Below, piece after piece: positions 9,726-17,421 of a stretch of 64,000 bases of DNA (within the stretch, counting starts at the first letter, position 1; each line of letters begins with the position of its first letter). The stretch covers positions 4,712,001-4,776,000 of the forward strand of contig NZ_CP132976.1 in NCBI RefSeq assembly GCF_030864005.1, given 5' to 3'. Under the pieces are notes generated by a model. The model saw nothing but the letters and a program-made list of their open reading frames with translations, searched no databases and was not told the DNA's origin. This DNA comes from Achromobacter seleniivolatilans. Its GTDB lineage: Bacteria; Pseudomonadota; Gammaproteobacteria; Burkholderiales; Burkholderiaceae_B. Both the position numbers and the translations under genes were made by a program.

Positions 9726-10220
9726 CGTTCTGGGTTCCTGTGTCCGAGGCGGGAAGGAACGGGGCATTGCAAGAGGCAGAGCCAGGCAATATCCCGGCGG
9801 GGGAAAGGCCAGGCCATGATATCGCGTCGGCCCCGCCGCTTGCTTAGCTGCCGGTCTGCGTGGCCAGCCACACCGTCGCGCCGCCGCACGCCGGACCTTC
9901 CTGCTGATGCCGGACCATCAATCTCACACGGCACATTCGTCTATACCAAAGACCGAAGGCGCAACCTTCCTTTCTGCAAGGATGCGCGCATCCTCGATCA
10001 CTTCGAAACCGCGCGCACGCCGCCTGCGATGCTGAGACCGATTGGGCCCTGGGCGCGGCAAGTTGCGTTGTCACCAGGAACGTACCTGCGAACAGACTGA
10101 TCACTAGAAATTTGGCCAAACTGATCCGGTCGATTGGCGAATAGCGCAGGTACGATTGGGAGCGTATTGCCCGGCCATGAGTCGTAAATGAAGCTGCTGA
10201 AGCGGCGTTTTGAGGAAATA
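9726..10220. other. Intergenic stretch of about 0.5 kb, possible decayed gene
   Basis: No well-supported gene is present. A leftward frame at 9844-10119, opening with TTG, starts with a signal-like MAKFLVISLFAGTFLVTTQ and ends GGATVWLATQTGS. The middle reads better in another frame (EVIEDARILAERKVAPS), which stops after ECAV. This pattern suggests a small exported-protein gene broken by a frameshift, but no homologue could be checked. Confidence 0.35.
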
Positions 10221-10361
10221 ATGAATTTTTGGGTCCCTGTAATCTTCGGTACGTTCAAACTCTTCGTGTTGGGCACGGGCATGTTTCTCGCCATCAAATC
10301 TCACTACGATGGAGAGAAAAAGGAGAAGCAAGAAAAGGAGGAGGAGAGGAAGGCACCCTAA
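10221..10361 (+). CDS. 46-residue putative membrane peptide
   Basis: An ATG at 10221 follows a good ribosome-binding site (TGAGGA at 10211-10216). The peptide has one hydrophobic helix (NFWVPVIFGTFKLFVLGTGM, then FLAI) and a highly charged Lys/Glu tail (EKKEKQEKEEERKAP). The layout is typical of small single-pass inner-membrane proteins. It is convergent with the YkvA-type gene 10 bp downstream. Function unknown. Confidence 0.5.
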   Translation: MNFWVPVIFGTFKLFVLGTGMFLAIKSHYDGEKKEKQEKEEERKAP

Positions 10362-10370
10362 TGAAAGGGG

Positions 10371-10757
10371 TCAGTGCACTATCGAAAGCACCGCGCAAGC
10401 CAGAACCCCGCCGCAATACTTATCCCCGCCCAAAGCAACACGATCATCGCCGCCCCGCCCAGACTGCGCGGCGTCTTGCTCTGCGACTGCATCCAGGCAT
10501 TCCTTCAGCACGTCCAGCGGCAACAGCTTGATGGCCAGCCAAATCAGGCCGGGCAATAGCAACACATCGTCGAGGTATCCCAACACAGGGATAAAGTCGG
10601 GAATCAGATCAATGGGACTGAGCGCGTAGGCCACGACAAACAGCCCCAGCGCCTTGGCGTACCAAGGCGTGTGGGCATGCTTGCCGGCAAACCATAGCGT
10701 CAGGCCGTCGCGCTTAATGCGCTTGGCCCAGGCTTTTAGGCGGTCGCTGACGTTCAT
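10371..10757 (-). CDS. YkvA/DUF1232 family membrane protein, 128 aa
   Basis: The DUF1232 hallmark YALSPIDLIPDFIPVLGYLD is present, followed by a second hydrophobic helix (VLLLPGLIWLAIKLLP). The family is found in many bacteria and its role is unknown. The start at 10757 (MNVSDRLKAWAKRI) is preferred; the open frame continues to a TTG at 10796. The C-terminal 30 residues after the second helix are not conserved in the family as I know it. Confidence 0.78.
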   Translation of the reverse strand: MNVSDRLKAWAKRIKRDGLTLWFAGKHAHTPWYAKALGLFVVAYALSPIDLIPDFIPVLGYLDDVLLLPGLIWLAIKLLPLDVLKECLDAVAEQDAAQSGRGGDDRVALGGDKYCGGVLACAVLSIVH

Positions 10758-10820
10758 GGTGCGCGGTAAGCGGATCTTGTACGGGAAGATCCACAAATTC
10801 TAGAACGGACGGCCGCCCGA

Positions 10821-13301
10821 CTAGAACCGCCCGCGCAACGTCAACGTCACGCTGCGCGGCGCGCCGTAGTTGTTGCGGTTCTCGACATAGCCCGGATACT
10901 CGTAATACACCTTGTCGAACAGATTGTTCACGTTCAACGCCGCCGTCCAATTCGACGTCACGTCATACGCGACCCGGGTGTTCCACACGCTGTACGACGG
11001 CCGGCGCACCTTCGAGATGCTGTTGGTCAGCGCGCTCTGCCAATTCACGCCCGCGCCCACGCTCAGGCGGTTCAACTGGCCGGGCAAGCGGTATTCGCTC
11101 CACAGGCGCAACAGGTGCCGCGGCGTTTCCTCGCTGAAAGTCTGGCCTTCGCGGTCCGGATCGCTCAGGTACTTGTTGCTGTTGAAGGTATAGCCCGCCG
11201 CCACTTGCAGGCCCCGCATCAGCTCGCCGCTCATCTCCGTCTCAAAGCCCTGGCTGCGCACCTTGCCCGCGGCGCGCGAGCAGTAGCCGCCGTTGCACAC
11301 CGGCCCCGCCTCGTAGTCCTGCACCGCGCGGTTCTTCTGGTCGATGCGGTACAGGGCGAACGACGTGTTCAGCTTGCCGTCCATCAGCTCGCCCTTCACG
11401 CCCACTTCGTAGTTCGCGCCGACGATGGGTTTCAAGATGCTGCCGTCCAGCGTGGTGGCCGTTTGCGGCTCGAAGATATCCGCATAGCTGGCGTAGGCCG
11501 ACCACTGCGGCGTCAACGCGTAGACCAGCCCCACCATGGGCGTGAACTCCGCGCTGGCCTTGGCGGTGCTGACGTCGTCCCACGTCGCGGCCTGCGTGGT
11601 GTAGCGGCTTTCGAACCAACTGAAGCGCCCGCCCGACACAAGAGTCAGGTCTTCCGTCAGGCTGCTGCGCAACTGCGCATAGATGCCTTTCTGCACATGC
11701 GGCTCATAGCGCGACGTGCGCTGAGAATCCGGAAAGCTGTCTGGCTTGGGCACATGCGGATTGGGATGGAACACATCCAGCGGCAGATAGTTGGACGCGT
11801 ACTCGATGCGATCCGTCGACGTCAGCCGCGACAGGCTCACGCCCACCGTCAGGTCCTGCGCCATGCCCAGCACCGTGAAGCGCCCGTTCACATTCGCATC
11901 AAAACCGATGTGCTCCGCCGACTTGTCGTAATTCCACGCGTTGCGCATCGGCCCCATCAAGGTCACCGGGTCCACCGCGCCCGTCGCGTCCAGCGCCGAG
12001 GTCAGGCTCTTCTCCTTCACGTAGGTGGCCGCCACGTTCACACGCCAATCGCTGTTGAAGCGGTGCGTCAGGTCCGCGAACAGCTGCGTCTCGTCCCGGT
12101 CCCACTGATTCCAGTCCGCGCCCAGAAAGGTCGACCGCTTCAACCCCAGCGAACTGCCATCGCTATAACGCGGCAAGCCGCCGAAGAACGGCGTAGACCG
12201 CAGGCGCGACACCAGCACGCCCGCGCCCACCGTCGTGCTGGGCGACAGGTCGTAATCCAGCGCGACGTACAGATTGGTGTTGCGCTCCTTCACCACGTCA
12301 ATGAACGAACCCTTGGAATCCAGATCCAGCACCGCCCGCGCCCGCAGGCTGCCGTCCGCGTTCAAGGCCCCGCCCGCATCCAGCATGCCGCCCACGTGAT
12401 CCCACGAGCCCGCGCGCGCCTCCATCAACACCTGCGTCTCGGCGGTAGGGCGCTTGCGCACCAGGTTCACCGAACCGCCCGGCTGCCCCGCGCCTTCGAA
12501 CAGGCCCTGCGCGCCGCGGAACACCTCCACCCGGTCCAGATACGCCGTGCTGCCGGTAAAGCTATTGCCCACTGCATAGAAACTGCGCGACAGCGGCACG
12601 CCGTCGTACTGGATATTCGTGATCTTGAATCCGCGAGAGTAGAAATTGCGCCCGCCGTCGGCCACCTCGCTGATCGTCACGCCCGTGGTGTTCTCCAACA
12701 CCTCGCTGATCGTCGACAGGTTCTGGTCATCGATACGCTTGCGCGTCACCACCGTGACCGACTGCGGAATGTCCTTCAACGCCTGCTCGGTCTTGCCGAT
12801 AGTCGCCATGCTGGACCCATAGGACTGCGTGCCCTCCGTCTGCGCATGATAGGCGCCCGTCACCAGCACCGGCGCCAGCGTGCTGGTGGCGGACGGCGGC
12901 TCGGCCTCGACACGGATGCCGCCGTCCACATTCACCGCGCGATAGCCCGTGCCCGCCAACAGCGCGCGCAAACCATCCGCCACGCCGTACTGGCCATTCA
13001 GGCCCGCGCTACGCGCCCCGCTCAACTGCGACGAGGAATACCCCACCGAGATCCCCGCCTGCCGCGCAAACGCGGCCAGCGCGTCATTCAACGGCCCGGG
13101 CGCAATCGCGTACACGCGGGCTGACTCAGACTGCGCCGCCGCGGCCGGCGCGGCCTGGGCGTAGGAGGGCGGCGGCGCCGACAAGGCGGCCAAGGCCGCC
13201 GCCAACGGCAGCAGCACGGTAAAGAAGGGTTGGGGGCAAGCGCGCAAGCAAGCCCGCGCGCCGGACGACGGCGTCGCGGCCCGGAGACGATGGGTCTTCA
13301 C
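10821..13301 (-). CDS. TonB-dependent siderophore receptor with N-terminal signalling domain
   Basis: This 826-residue outer-membrane receptor has a signal peptide (to about residue 48), a secretin/TonB N-terminal (STN) signalling domain (about 60-115: VYAIAPGPLNDALAAFARQ), a plug domain (IPQSVTVVTRKRIDDQ, TGVTISEV) and a beta-barrel ending in phenylalanine (LTLRGRF), the usual signal for outer-membrane assembly. The STN domain normally contacts a FecR-type anti-sigma factor, here encoded directly upstream, so ligand binding should activate the FecI-type sigma factor. GTG 13301 (VKTHRLRAATP) is chosen because GGAG lies about 10 bp before it. The siderophore is not predictable. Confidence 0.9.
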   Translation of the reverse strand: MKTHRLRAATPSSGARACLRACPQPFFTVLLPLAAALAALSAPPPSYAQAAPAAAAQSESARVYAIAPGPLNDALAAFARQAGISVGYSSSQLSGARSAGLNGQYGVADGLRALLAGTGYRAVNVDGGIRVEAEPPSATSTLAPVLVTGAYHAQTEGTQSYGSSMATIGKTEQALKDIPQSVTVVTRKRIDDQNLSTISEVLENTTGVTISEVADGGRNFYSRGFKITNIQYDGVPLSRSFYAVGNSFTGSTAYLDRVEVFRGAQGLFEGAGQPGGSVNLVRKRPTAETQVLMEARAGSWDHVGGMLDAGGALNADGSLRARAVLDLDSKGSFIDVVKERNTNLYVALDYDLSPSTTVGAGVLVSRLRSTPFFGGLPRYSDGSSLGLKRSTFLGADWNQWDRDETQLFADLTHRFNSDWRVNVAATYVKEKSLTSALDATGAVDPVTLMGPMRNAWNYDKSAEHIGFDANVNGRFTVLGMAQDLTVGVSLSRLTSTDRIEYASNYLPLDVFHPNPHVPKPDSFPDSQRTSRYEPHVQKGIYAQLRSSLTEDLTLVSGGRFSWFESRYTTQAATWDDVSTAKASAEFTPMVGLVYALTPQWSAYASYADIFEPQTATTLDGSILKPIVGANYEVGVKGELMDGKLNTSFALYRIDQKNRAVQDYEAGPVCNGGYCSRAAGKVRSQGFETEMSGELMRGLQVAAGYTFNSNKYLSDPDREGQTFSEETPRHLLRLWSEYRLPGQLNRLSVGAGVNWQSALTNSISKVRRPSYSVWNTRVAYDVTSNWTAALNVNNLFDKVYYEYPGYVENRNNYGAPRSVTLTLRGRF

Positions 13302-13404
13302 GAAAGGGATACTCCAATGAGGGTCGGTCGGTGCTGGGCAGTGCGCACTGCTACAACCGGTATGACGAACGAATTCGCCCATCCCCTCAGATTTTTTTGT
13401 TTGT

Positions 13405-14490
13405 TCAGCCCCGCGCCCGTACCGGCGCCCGTGCGCGTGCCCGAACCCGCGTCACCCGCCCGCCCCACCACAAGCGTCCCGCCTGCGGCTCCACCGGCAG
13501 AATCTGGCGCAGCAGCGCCAGCACCTTGCGCGTATCGTCCAACTGGAACACGCCTGACACCGGCAACCGCGCCACCGCCGAGTCACACTCGATCGCCCCG
13601 TGATAGCGCGACAGCTCCTGCAAGAAAGCGTCCAGCGGCATATCGCGCACCGACAAAGCCCCCTCGACCCAGGCCCCGCCATCCATCATGCGCCCCTCCA
13701 CCGGCGCCAGCGCCCGCACACCGTGCGGCGTCATCCGCGCAGACTCCCCGGCCCGCAGCGTCGCGCCCGCCGCCACGCCCGCGCCATCGCGTGGCAGCAA
13801 CGCCACCGCGCCTTCGTCCACCGCCACCTCGCTGCCGTCGTCCCACTGCCGCACCCGATACCGCGTGCCCAGCGCCTGTGCCCGCCCGTCGCGCGTCTCC
13901 ACGAACAGCGGCCGCGACAGCGGGTCATGCCCGGAGATCACATACACCTCGCCCGCCAGCAAATGAATGCGCCGCACCGGCCCGCCATAATCAATGTCGA
14001 CCGCCGTCTCCGTATTCAGCACCAGCGTGCCGCCATCCGGCAGCGTGACGCGGCGCCGCTCGCCCCGCGACGTGGACACATCGGCCAGCGCGTGCCGAAC
14101 CACCGGCACATCCCCCATCCGCCAAGCCACCCAACCGCCCGCCGCCAACGCACCCAGCGACATCAACGCCTTGCGGCGCGAACGCCGCACCTGCGCCGCC
14201 TCCGTCTGCCGCAGAATCCGCGCCGCCGCCTCGCCCGGCATCTCCGCCGCAGGCCGCTGCAAACGCGCACCCAGCGACTGCAAACGCTCCCACACCAACG
14301 CATGGGCCGGCTGCGCCCGCAGCCAGGCATCGAACGCCTGCCACGCCGACGCGTCCGCCGTGTTGTATTGCAGCTTGATGCGCCAACGGATGGCCTCGTC
14401 CAACACCGCCCGATCCGCCGCGCCCTCCGCGCCGTCCTCCGCACGCGCGCCTGGCGCCCCGGGCGACACGCCCGCCCGATCAAACCCCAT
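13405..14490 (-). CDS. FecR-type anti-sigma factor / signal transducer
   Basis: This 361-residue inner-membrane regulator has an N-terminal sigma-binding region (about 20-90, with WRIKLQYNTADASAWQAFDAWL), a short hydrophobic segment near 115-135 (ALMSLGALAAGGWVAWRMG) and a periplasmic FecR domain (TSRGERRRVTLPDGGTLVLN, GEVYVISGHD). It passes the signal from the TonB receptor to the sigma factor. ATG 14490 overlaps the sigma-factor stop at 14480 by 11 bp, indicating translational coupling. The extreme C-terminus is Arg-rich (RVRARARAPVRARG) and probably adventitious. Confidence 0.88.
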   Translation of the reverse strand: MGFDRAGVSPGAPGARAEDGAEGAADRAVLDEAIRWRIKLQYNTADASAWQAFDAWLRAQPAHALVWERLQSLGARLQRPAAEMPGEAAARILRQTEAAQVRRSRRKALMSLGALAAGGWVAWRMGDVPVVRHALADVSTSRGERRRVTLPDGGTLVLNTETAVDIDYGGPVRRIHLLAGEVYVISGHDPLSRPLFVETRDGRAQALGTRYRVRQWDDGSEVAVDEGAVALLPRDGAGVAAGATLRAGESARMTPHGVRALAPVEGRMMDGGAWVEGALSVRDMPLDAFLQELSRYHGAIECDSAVARLPVSGVFQLDDTRKVLALLRQILPVEPQAGRLWWGGRVTRVRARARAPVRARG

Positions 14491-15007
14491 AGACCAGCCG
14501 ATAGCAGTGCTGCAACGCCTGCGCCAGATAACGCTCCACCGTCGCCACCGACTTCCCCACCTGCCGCGCAATCTGCGGGCACGTATGCCCCTCCATCTGC
14601 GCCAACAGAAACACCTCGCGCACCTCCGGCTTCAAGCGGCCCAGCATCTGCGCCACCTGCTCCAGCGACTCCAGAATCAACAGCCGCGATTCTTCCGAGG
14701 GCCAATGGCTCTGCGGATACGTCTGCAACACTGCCAGATAGCTGCGCTCGATCTCCAGCCGCCGCCAATGGTCCACCAGCAAGCGGTTAGCGATGGTGCG
14801 CAAGTAGGCTCGCGGCTCGCGCAGCGCGGTGTCAGAAGGGGAGGTGGAGTTTGCCGACAGCAGGCGCACAAAGGTGTCCTGCGCCAGATCCGCCGCGCGA
14901 TGAGCATCGCCCAGCTTCAGCCGCAGCCAGCCGTGCAGCCAGGAATGATGATCGCGGTACAGCGTCGCGATACCGGCGTCGGGACTGGCGCTGGGGGTGG
15001 CGGGCAT
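14480..15007 (-). CDS. FecI-family ECF sigma factor
   Basis: This 175-residue sigma factor has region 2 (LAQDTFVRLLSA, PRAYLRTIANRLLVDHWRR) and region 4 helix-turn-helix (EGHTCPQIARQVGKSVATVERYL). It should direct RNA polymerase to the receptor promoter when released by FecR. It is first in the sigma-FecR-receptor order. A palindrome resembling a Fur box sits 14-34 bp upstream of the start, so iron repression is expected. Confidence 0.9.
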   Translation of the reverse strand: MPATPSASPDAGIATLYRDHHSWLHGWLRLKLGDAHRAADLAQDTFVRLLSANSTSPSDTALREPRAYLRTIANRLLVDHWRRLEIERSYLAVLQTYPQSHWPSEESRLLILESLEQVAQMLGRLKPEVREVFLLAQMEGHTCPQIARQVGKSVATVERYLAQALQHCYRLVYGV

Positions 15008-15020
15008 GGGGGTATGTTGG

Positions 15021-15041
15021 TAATGGGAATTGTTCCCATTA
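15021..15041. promoter_or_regulatory. Perfect palindrome resembling a Fur box
   Basis: TAATGGGAA-TTG-TTCCCATTA is a perfect 9-bp inverted repeat. The inner TGGGAATTGTTCCCA fits the 7-1-7 form of Fur sites (TGAGAATnATTCTCA-like). It lies immediately upstream of the ECF sigma gene, the usual position for iron repression. Confidence 0.65.
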
Positions 15042-15123
15042 TATCCAGACGAATACCGGTGCTAGCCCGGTGTTCGTCTGCCGTGCCCGCCAGCGCGGGC
15101 GGGGCTTTGCTTTGGTCGGTCGA

Positions 15124-15456
15124 CTACTGCAACGAAGCCGGCGCGTCGTGCAACACGCCGCATGGGTCCGCGTCCGCGCCGCAAGCCCGCGCCTGCTCCA
15201 GCATGGCGTCGGCCAAGGTCCCCAGGTGGTCGCACAAGCCTTCCACCCCGCCCATCAATGCCGCCACCGTCCACGCGTCTAGCGGCTGCCCGCCGGTCGC
15301 GTCGGGCTCGGACGCGCTATTGCCCACCATGCGGGCCATGGCCGCGATGGCGTAGCGGGCTCGGTCGATTTGGTAGAGAGGGGATAGGGGGATCAGGCCG
15401 TACTCGGGATCGGCGTCGACGGACCAGGGGTTTTGGGTGAGGGGGTGGGATTGCAT
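15124..15456 (-). CDS. Small hypothetical protein, 110 aa; related to a decayed frame at 19519-19845
   Basis: The start at 15456 (MQSHPLTQNPWSVD) has GGAGGAAG about 5 bp upstream. The helical core LDAWTVAALMGGVEGLCDH is shared with the decayed frame at 19519-19845, so this is a small paralogous family in the window. It resembles in size and helix content the short tetratricopeptide-free DUF proteins common in pseudomonads, but I cannot name it. It ends 83 bp before the Fur-box palindrome. Confidence 0.6.
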   Translation of the reverse strand: MQSHPLTQNPWSVDADPEYGLIPLSPLYQIDRARYAIAAMARMVGNSASEPDATGGQPLDAWTVAALMGGVEGLCDHLGTLADAMLEQARACGADADPCGVLHDAPASLQ

Positions 15457-15880
15457 GGACTTCCTCCGACGATGTGGGAAATCCGACGATTTACCGGCTT
15501 CCAAACCGGGCTACCGTTGTTCCAGTAGTGGAAGAAGTATATGGGAGAAGGCCCGTGGCCTTCAGTGGGGTGAATGACAAGTTTGCCATTGGGGAATGCT
15601 GACCATATTGTGACTACCTGTCTGCTTTCGGCCACGGAGCGGTCGCTCCATCGCCGAACACACAGCGTTGTGTCGTCAGCCATAACTGACGTTCGACACT
15701 GACTCCGGCGACAACTGCAATGCGCCGATTGGCTACGCCGTCAGCGCCCTCGCCGCTGCCACCCATTTGCCTGCAAACTCGGCATCGGAAAAGCGCAACT
15801 GGCTCACCGGGGACATCCTGATCGCATTCGTTTAATAAACTACATCCTGACAGGGGCTGCGGAGCTTGTTCAGATATTCC
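15457..15880. other. Intergenic region with a possible leader frame
   Basis: On the minus strand an open frame from 15683 runs through residues such as WSAFPNGKLVIHPTEGHG and IYFFHYWNNGSPVWKPVN up to the ribosome-binding site of the gene at 15124-15456, then overlaps it in another frame to 15393. It looks less random than ordinary intergenic sequence and may be a leader or a decayed gene. The remainder (15684-15880) shows nothing. Base composition begins to fall here, marking the left side of the island. Confidence 0.3.
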
Positions 15881-16819
15881 CTAGGTGAACATAGATAAAA
15901 AATTTCCCCTGTATTCTTCGAAGTCCAGTTCAAAGCGCTCTTCACTTTGGCGCGCCTTTAGAACGTCGATAAACTCTCCCTCGCAGTAGAACTTTCCGGC
16001 TGCTCCTGGATTTTTTGTATTTTTAATGGCTTGGTCGATAGATTCATTATCATTTCGGCAACCAATAATAATTTTTGTCACGCGCTCGAAGTCAATTATT
16101 TTGAAGAAAAACGAGTTCATGTGAATTGTCATGATCCACATCATCTTTAGAATTTCAGCACTGATCTTACTGTTTTTTATATCTATCCATAGATCTTCGC
16201 CGTCCACTTCTACGCCACTACCAGATTCGAATTCTCTGTAGTTTTGCGCTTGAGAATGGAAGGCATTTTCGCATTCTTTTCTATTGACTTTTACTATGTC
16301 TGCGAATGAGTAGTGCAATGCAAATCTTTGTTCTTTTTCGTACATCCATTCGTCAGACTTAGTAAAAATATAGTGCCTGCGAATTTCAGGAATCATCCCT
16401 GATGAAATCACATCTTGGTATCTTCTGAACTTCCTATAATCCACTTTTCCAAAGTACTTTGAGTCTGAAATTGGCGTGGAATTTGTGCAGAGAAATAGCG
16501 CACCTGGATTGCCCTCTTCGATAATAAACTCGAAAACAGCTCCGCGATGCTCGTCAGCATAATGACTCCACATCAGAAGGTTGTCATAAGTTTCTGAAAG
16601 AGAAATCACTCCAAATGACATAAAATTTTCAATGTAATCTCTAAAGCCTTCCTCTCTCGTTCCTTGCTCCTTATGCATGTTTTCAATGTCTCTTGAAAGC
16701 TCTTGTGTAATAGAGAATTCGAAAGGGTCATTAAGTCCGTTGGGATTTGCCAATCTCAATATTGGATTGTTGAAAAAATCATTAGCGCGCTTGCCCGGCA
16801 TATATTTATAAAGTTTCAT
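15881..16819 (-). CDS. DUF2971-domain protein, 312 aa
   Basis: The N-terminal MKLYKYMPGKRANDFF, then NPILRLANPNGLNDPFEF and CTNSTPISDSKYFGKVDYR, fit the DUF2971 family of bacterial proteins of unknown biochemical function. These are often found in mobile or defence-rich regions. AT-rich codon use (many AAA, ATT, TTT codons) contrasts sharply with the neighbouring chromosome and indicates recent transfer. Upstream is a 600-bp AT-rich gap; no partner gene in the same operon is visible. Confidence 0.72.
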   Translation of the reverse strand: MKLYKYMPGKRANDFFNNPILRLANPNGLNDPFEFSITQELSRDIENMHKEQGTREEGFRDYIENFMSFGVISLSETYDNLLMWSHYADEHRGAVFEFIIEEGNPGALFLCTNSTPISDSKYFGKVDYRKFRRYQDVISSGMIPEIRRHYIFTKSDEWMYEKEQRFALHYSFADIVKVNRKECENAFHSQAQNYREFESGSGVEVDGEDLWIDIKNSKISAEILKMMWIMTIHMNSFFFKIIDFERVTKIIIGCRNDNESIDQAIKNTKNPGAAGKFYCEGEFIDVLKARQSEERFELDFEEYRGNFLSMFT

Positions 16820-17421
16820 TTTCTTTAATTATTAAATATTTCTCAAGGTGGGCGCTATGATTTTTACATCCTGCTTTTCAGCCCGGTTCTCAGCCACAAC
16901 TAACAAATACTCTACCTCACATGGAACTTTCGGTAATGGTGGCATTTCATTCATGACGTAATGAAGGCATTAAAATCCGCTCATTAACGGCGACTCGTAA
17001 AATCCCACCCTAATCCGATCCCGCTTCCTGCCATCATGCTTCTCTTGGTCGGATTGCTTGAGCCCGAAGACAAAAAAATCCCGATCTTGAAGAGTCATCT
17101 TCGCAAAGAATAATGAGTAAACCAATGACATCCATGCTGGCCTATACACCTAGAAATCCTCGGTTTTTTTGCCCCTTAACTCATAAAAGCTTCAGAGGTT
17201 TAACCACCAATTCAGGCCGCTTTGGGTCGAAAGCAGCCGGTCCCGAAAGGCATCTTCCGGCCAGAAATAGCTACTCGTGGGCGGCGCACCATCGGTAGCC
17301 TCGCCCTGAAGCGCGACAGTTGATATGAGATGAAAAATGAATCTGACCTCATACTTGGAGTGGCCACTCCCCCAGGATAACTTGCCTTAATATCCCATTC
17401 CTCAACGCCCATCCGAGCTTG
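16820..17421. other. AT-rich intergenic region inside the island
   Basis: There is no gene of ordinary size. A 53-codon leftward frame (16970-17131) is listed separately. The rest contains short runs such as cctcggtttttttgcc but no clear terminator stem, promoter pair or insertion-sequence end. Confidence 0.4.
16970..17131 (-). CDS. Possible 53-residue peptide or gene fragment
   Basis: The frame starts at ATG 17131 and contains a protein-like, charged sequence (LQDRDFFVFGLKQSDQEKHD, then GRKRDRIRVGFYESPLMSGF). It has no clear ribosome-binding site. It may be the end of a degraded gene and not a functional peptide. No family is recognised. Confidence 0.28.
   Translation of the reverse strand: MSLVYSLFFAKMTLQDRDFFVFGLKQSDQEKHDGRKRDRIRVGFYESPLMSGF

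Noticed and set aside
11115..13124. A 669-codon open frame on the plus strand
   Set aside because: It is antisense to the TonB receptor gene, is His/Arg-rich without domains, and arises from the high GC content.
17101..17300. Possible insertion-sequence end in the AT-rich gap
   Set aside because: No terminal repeats, target duplication or transposase frame were found.
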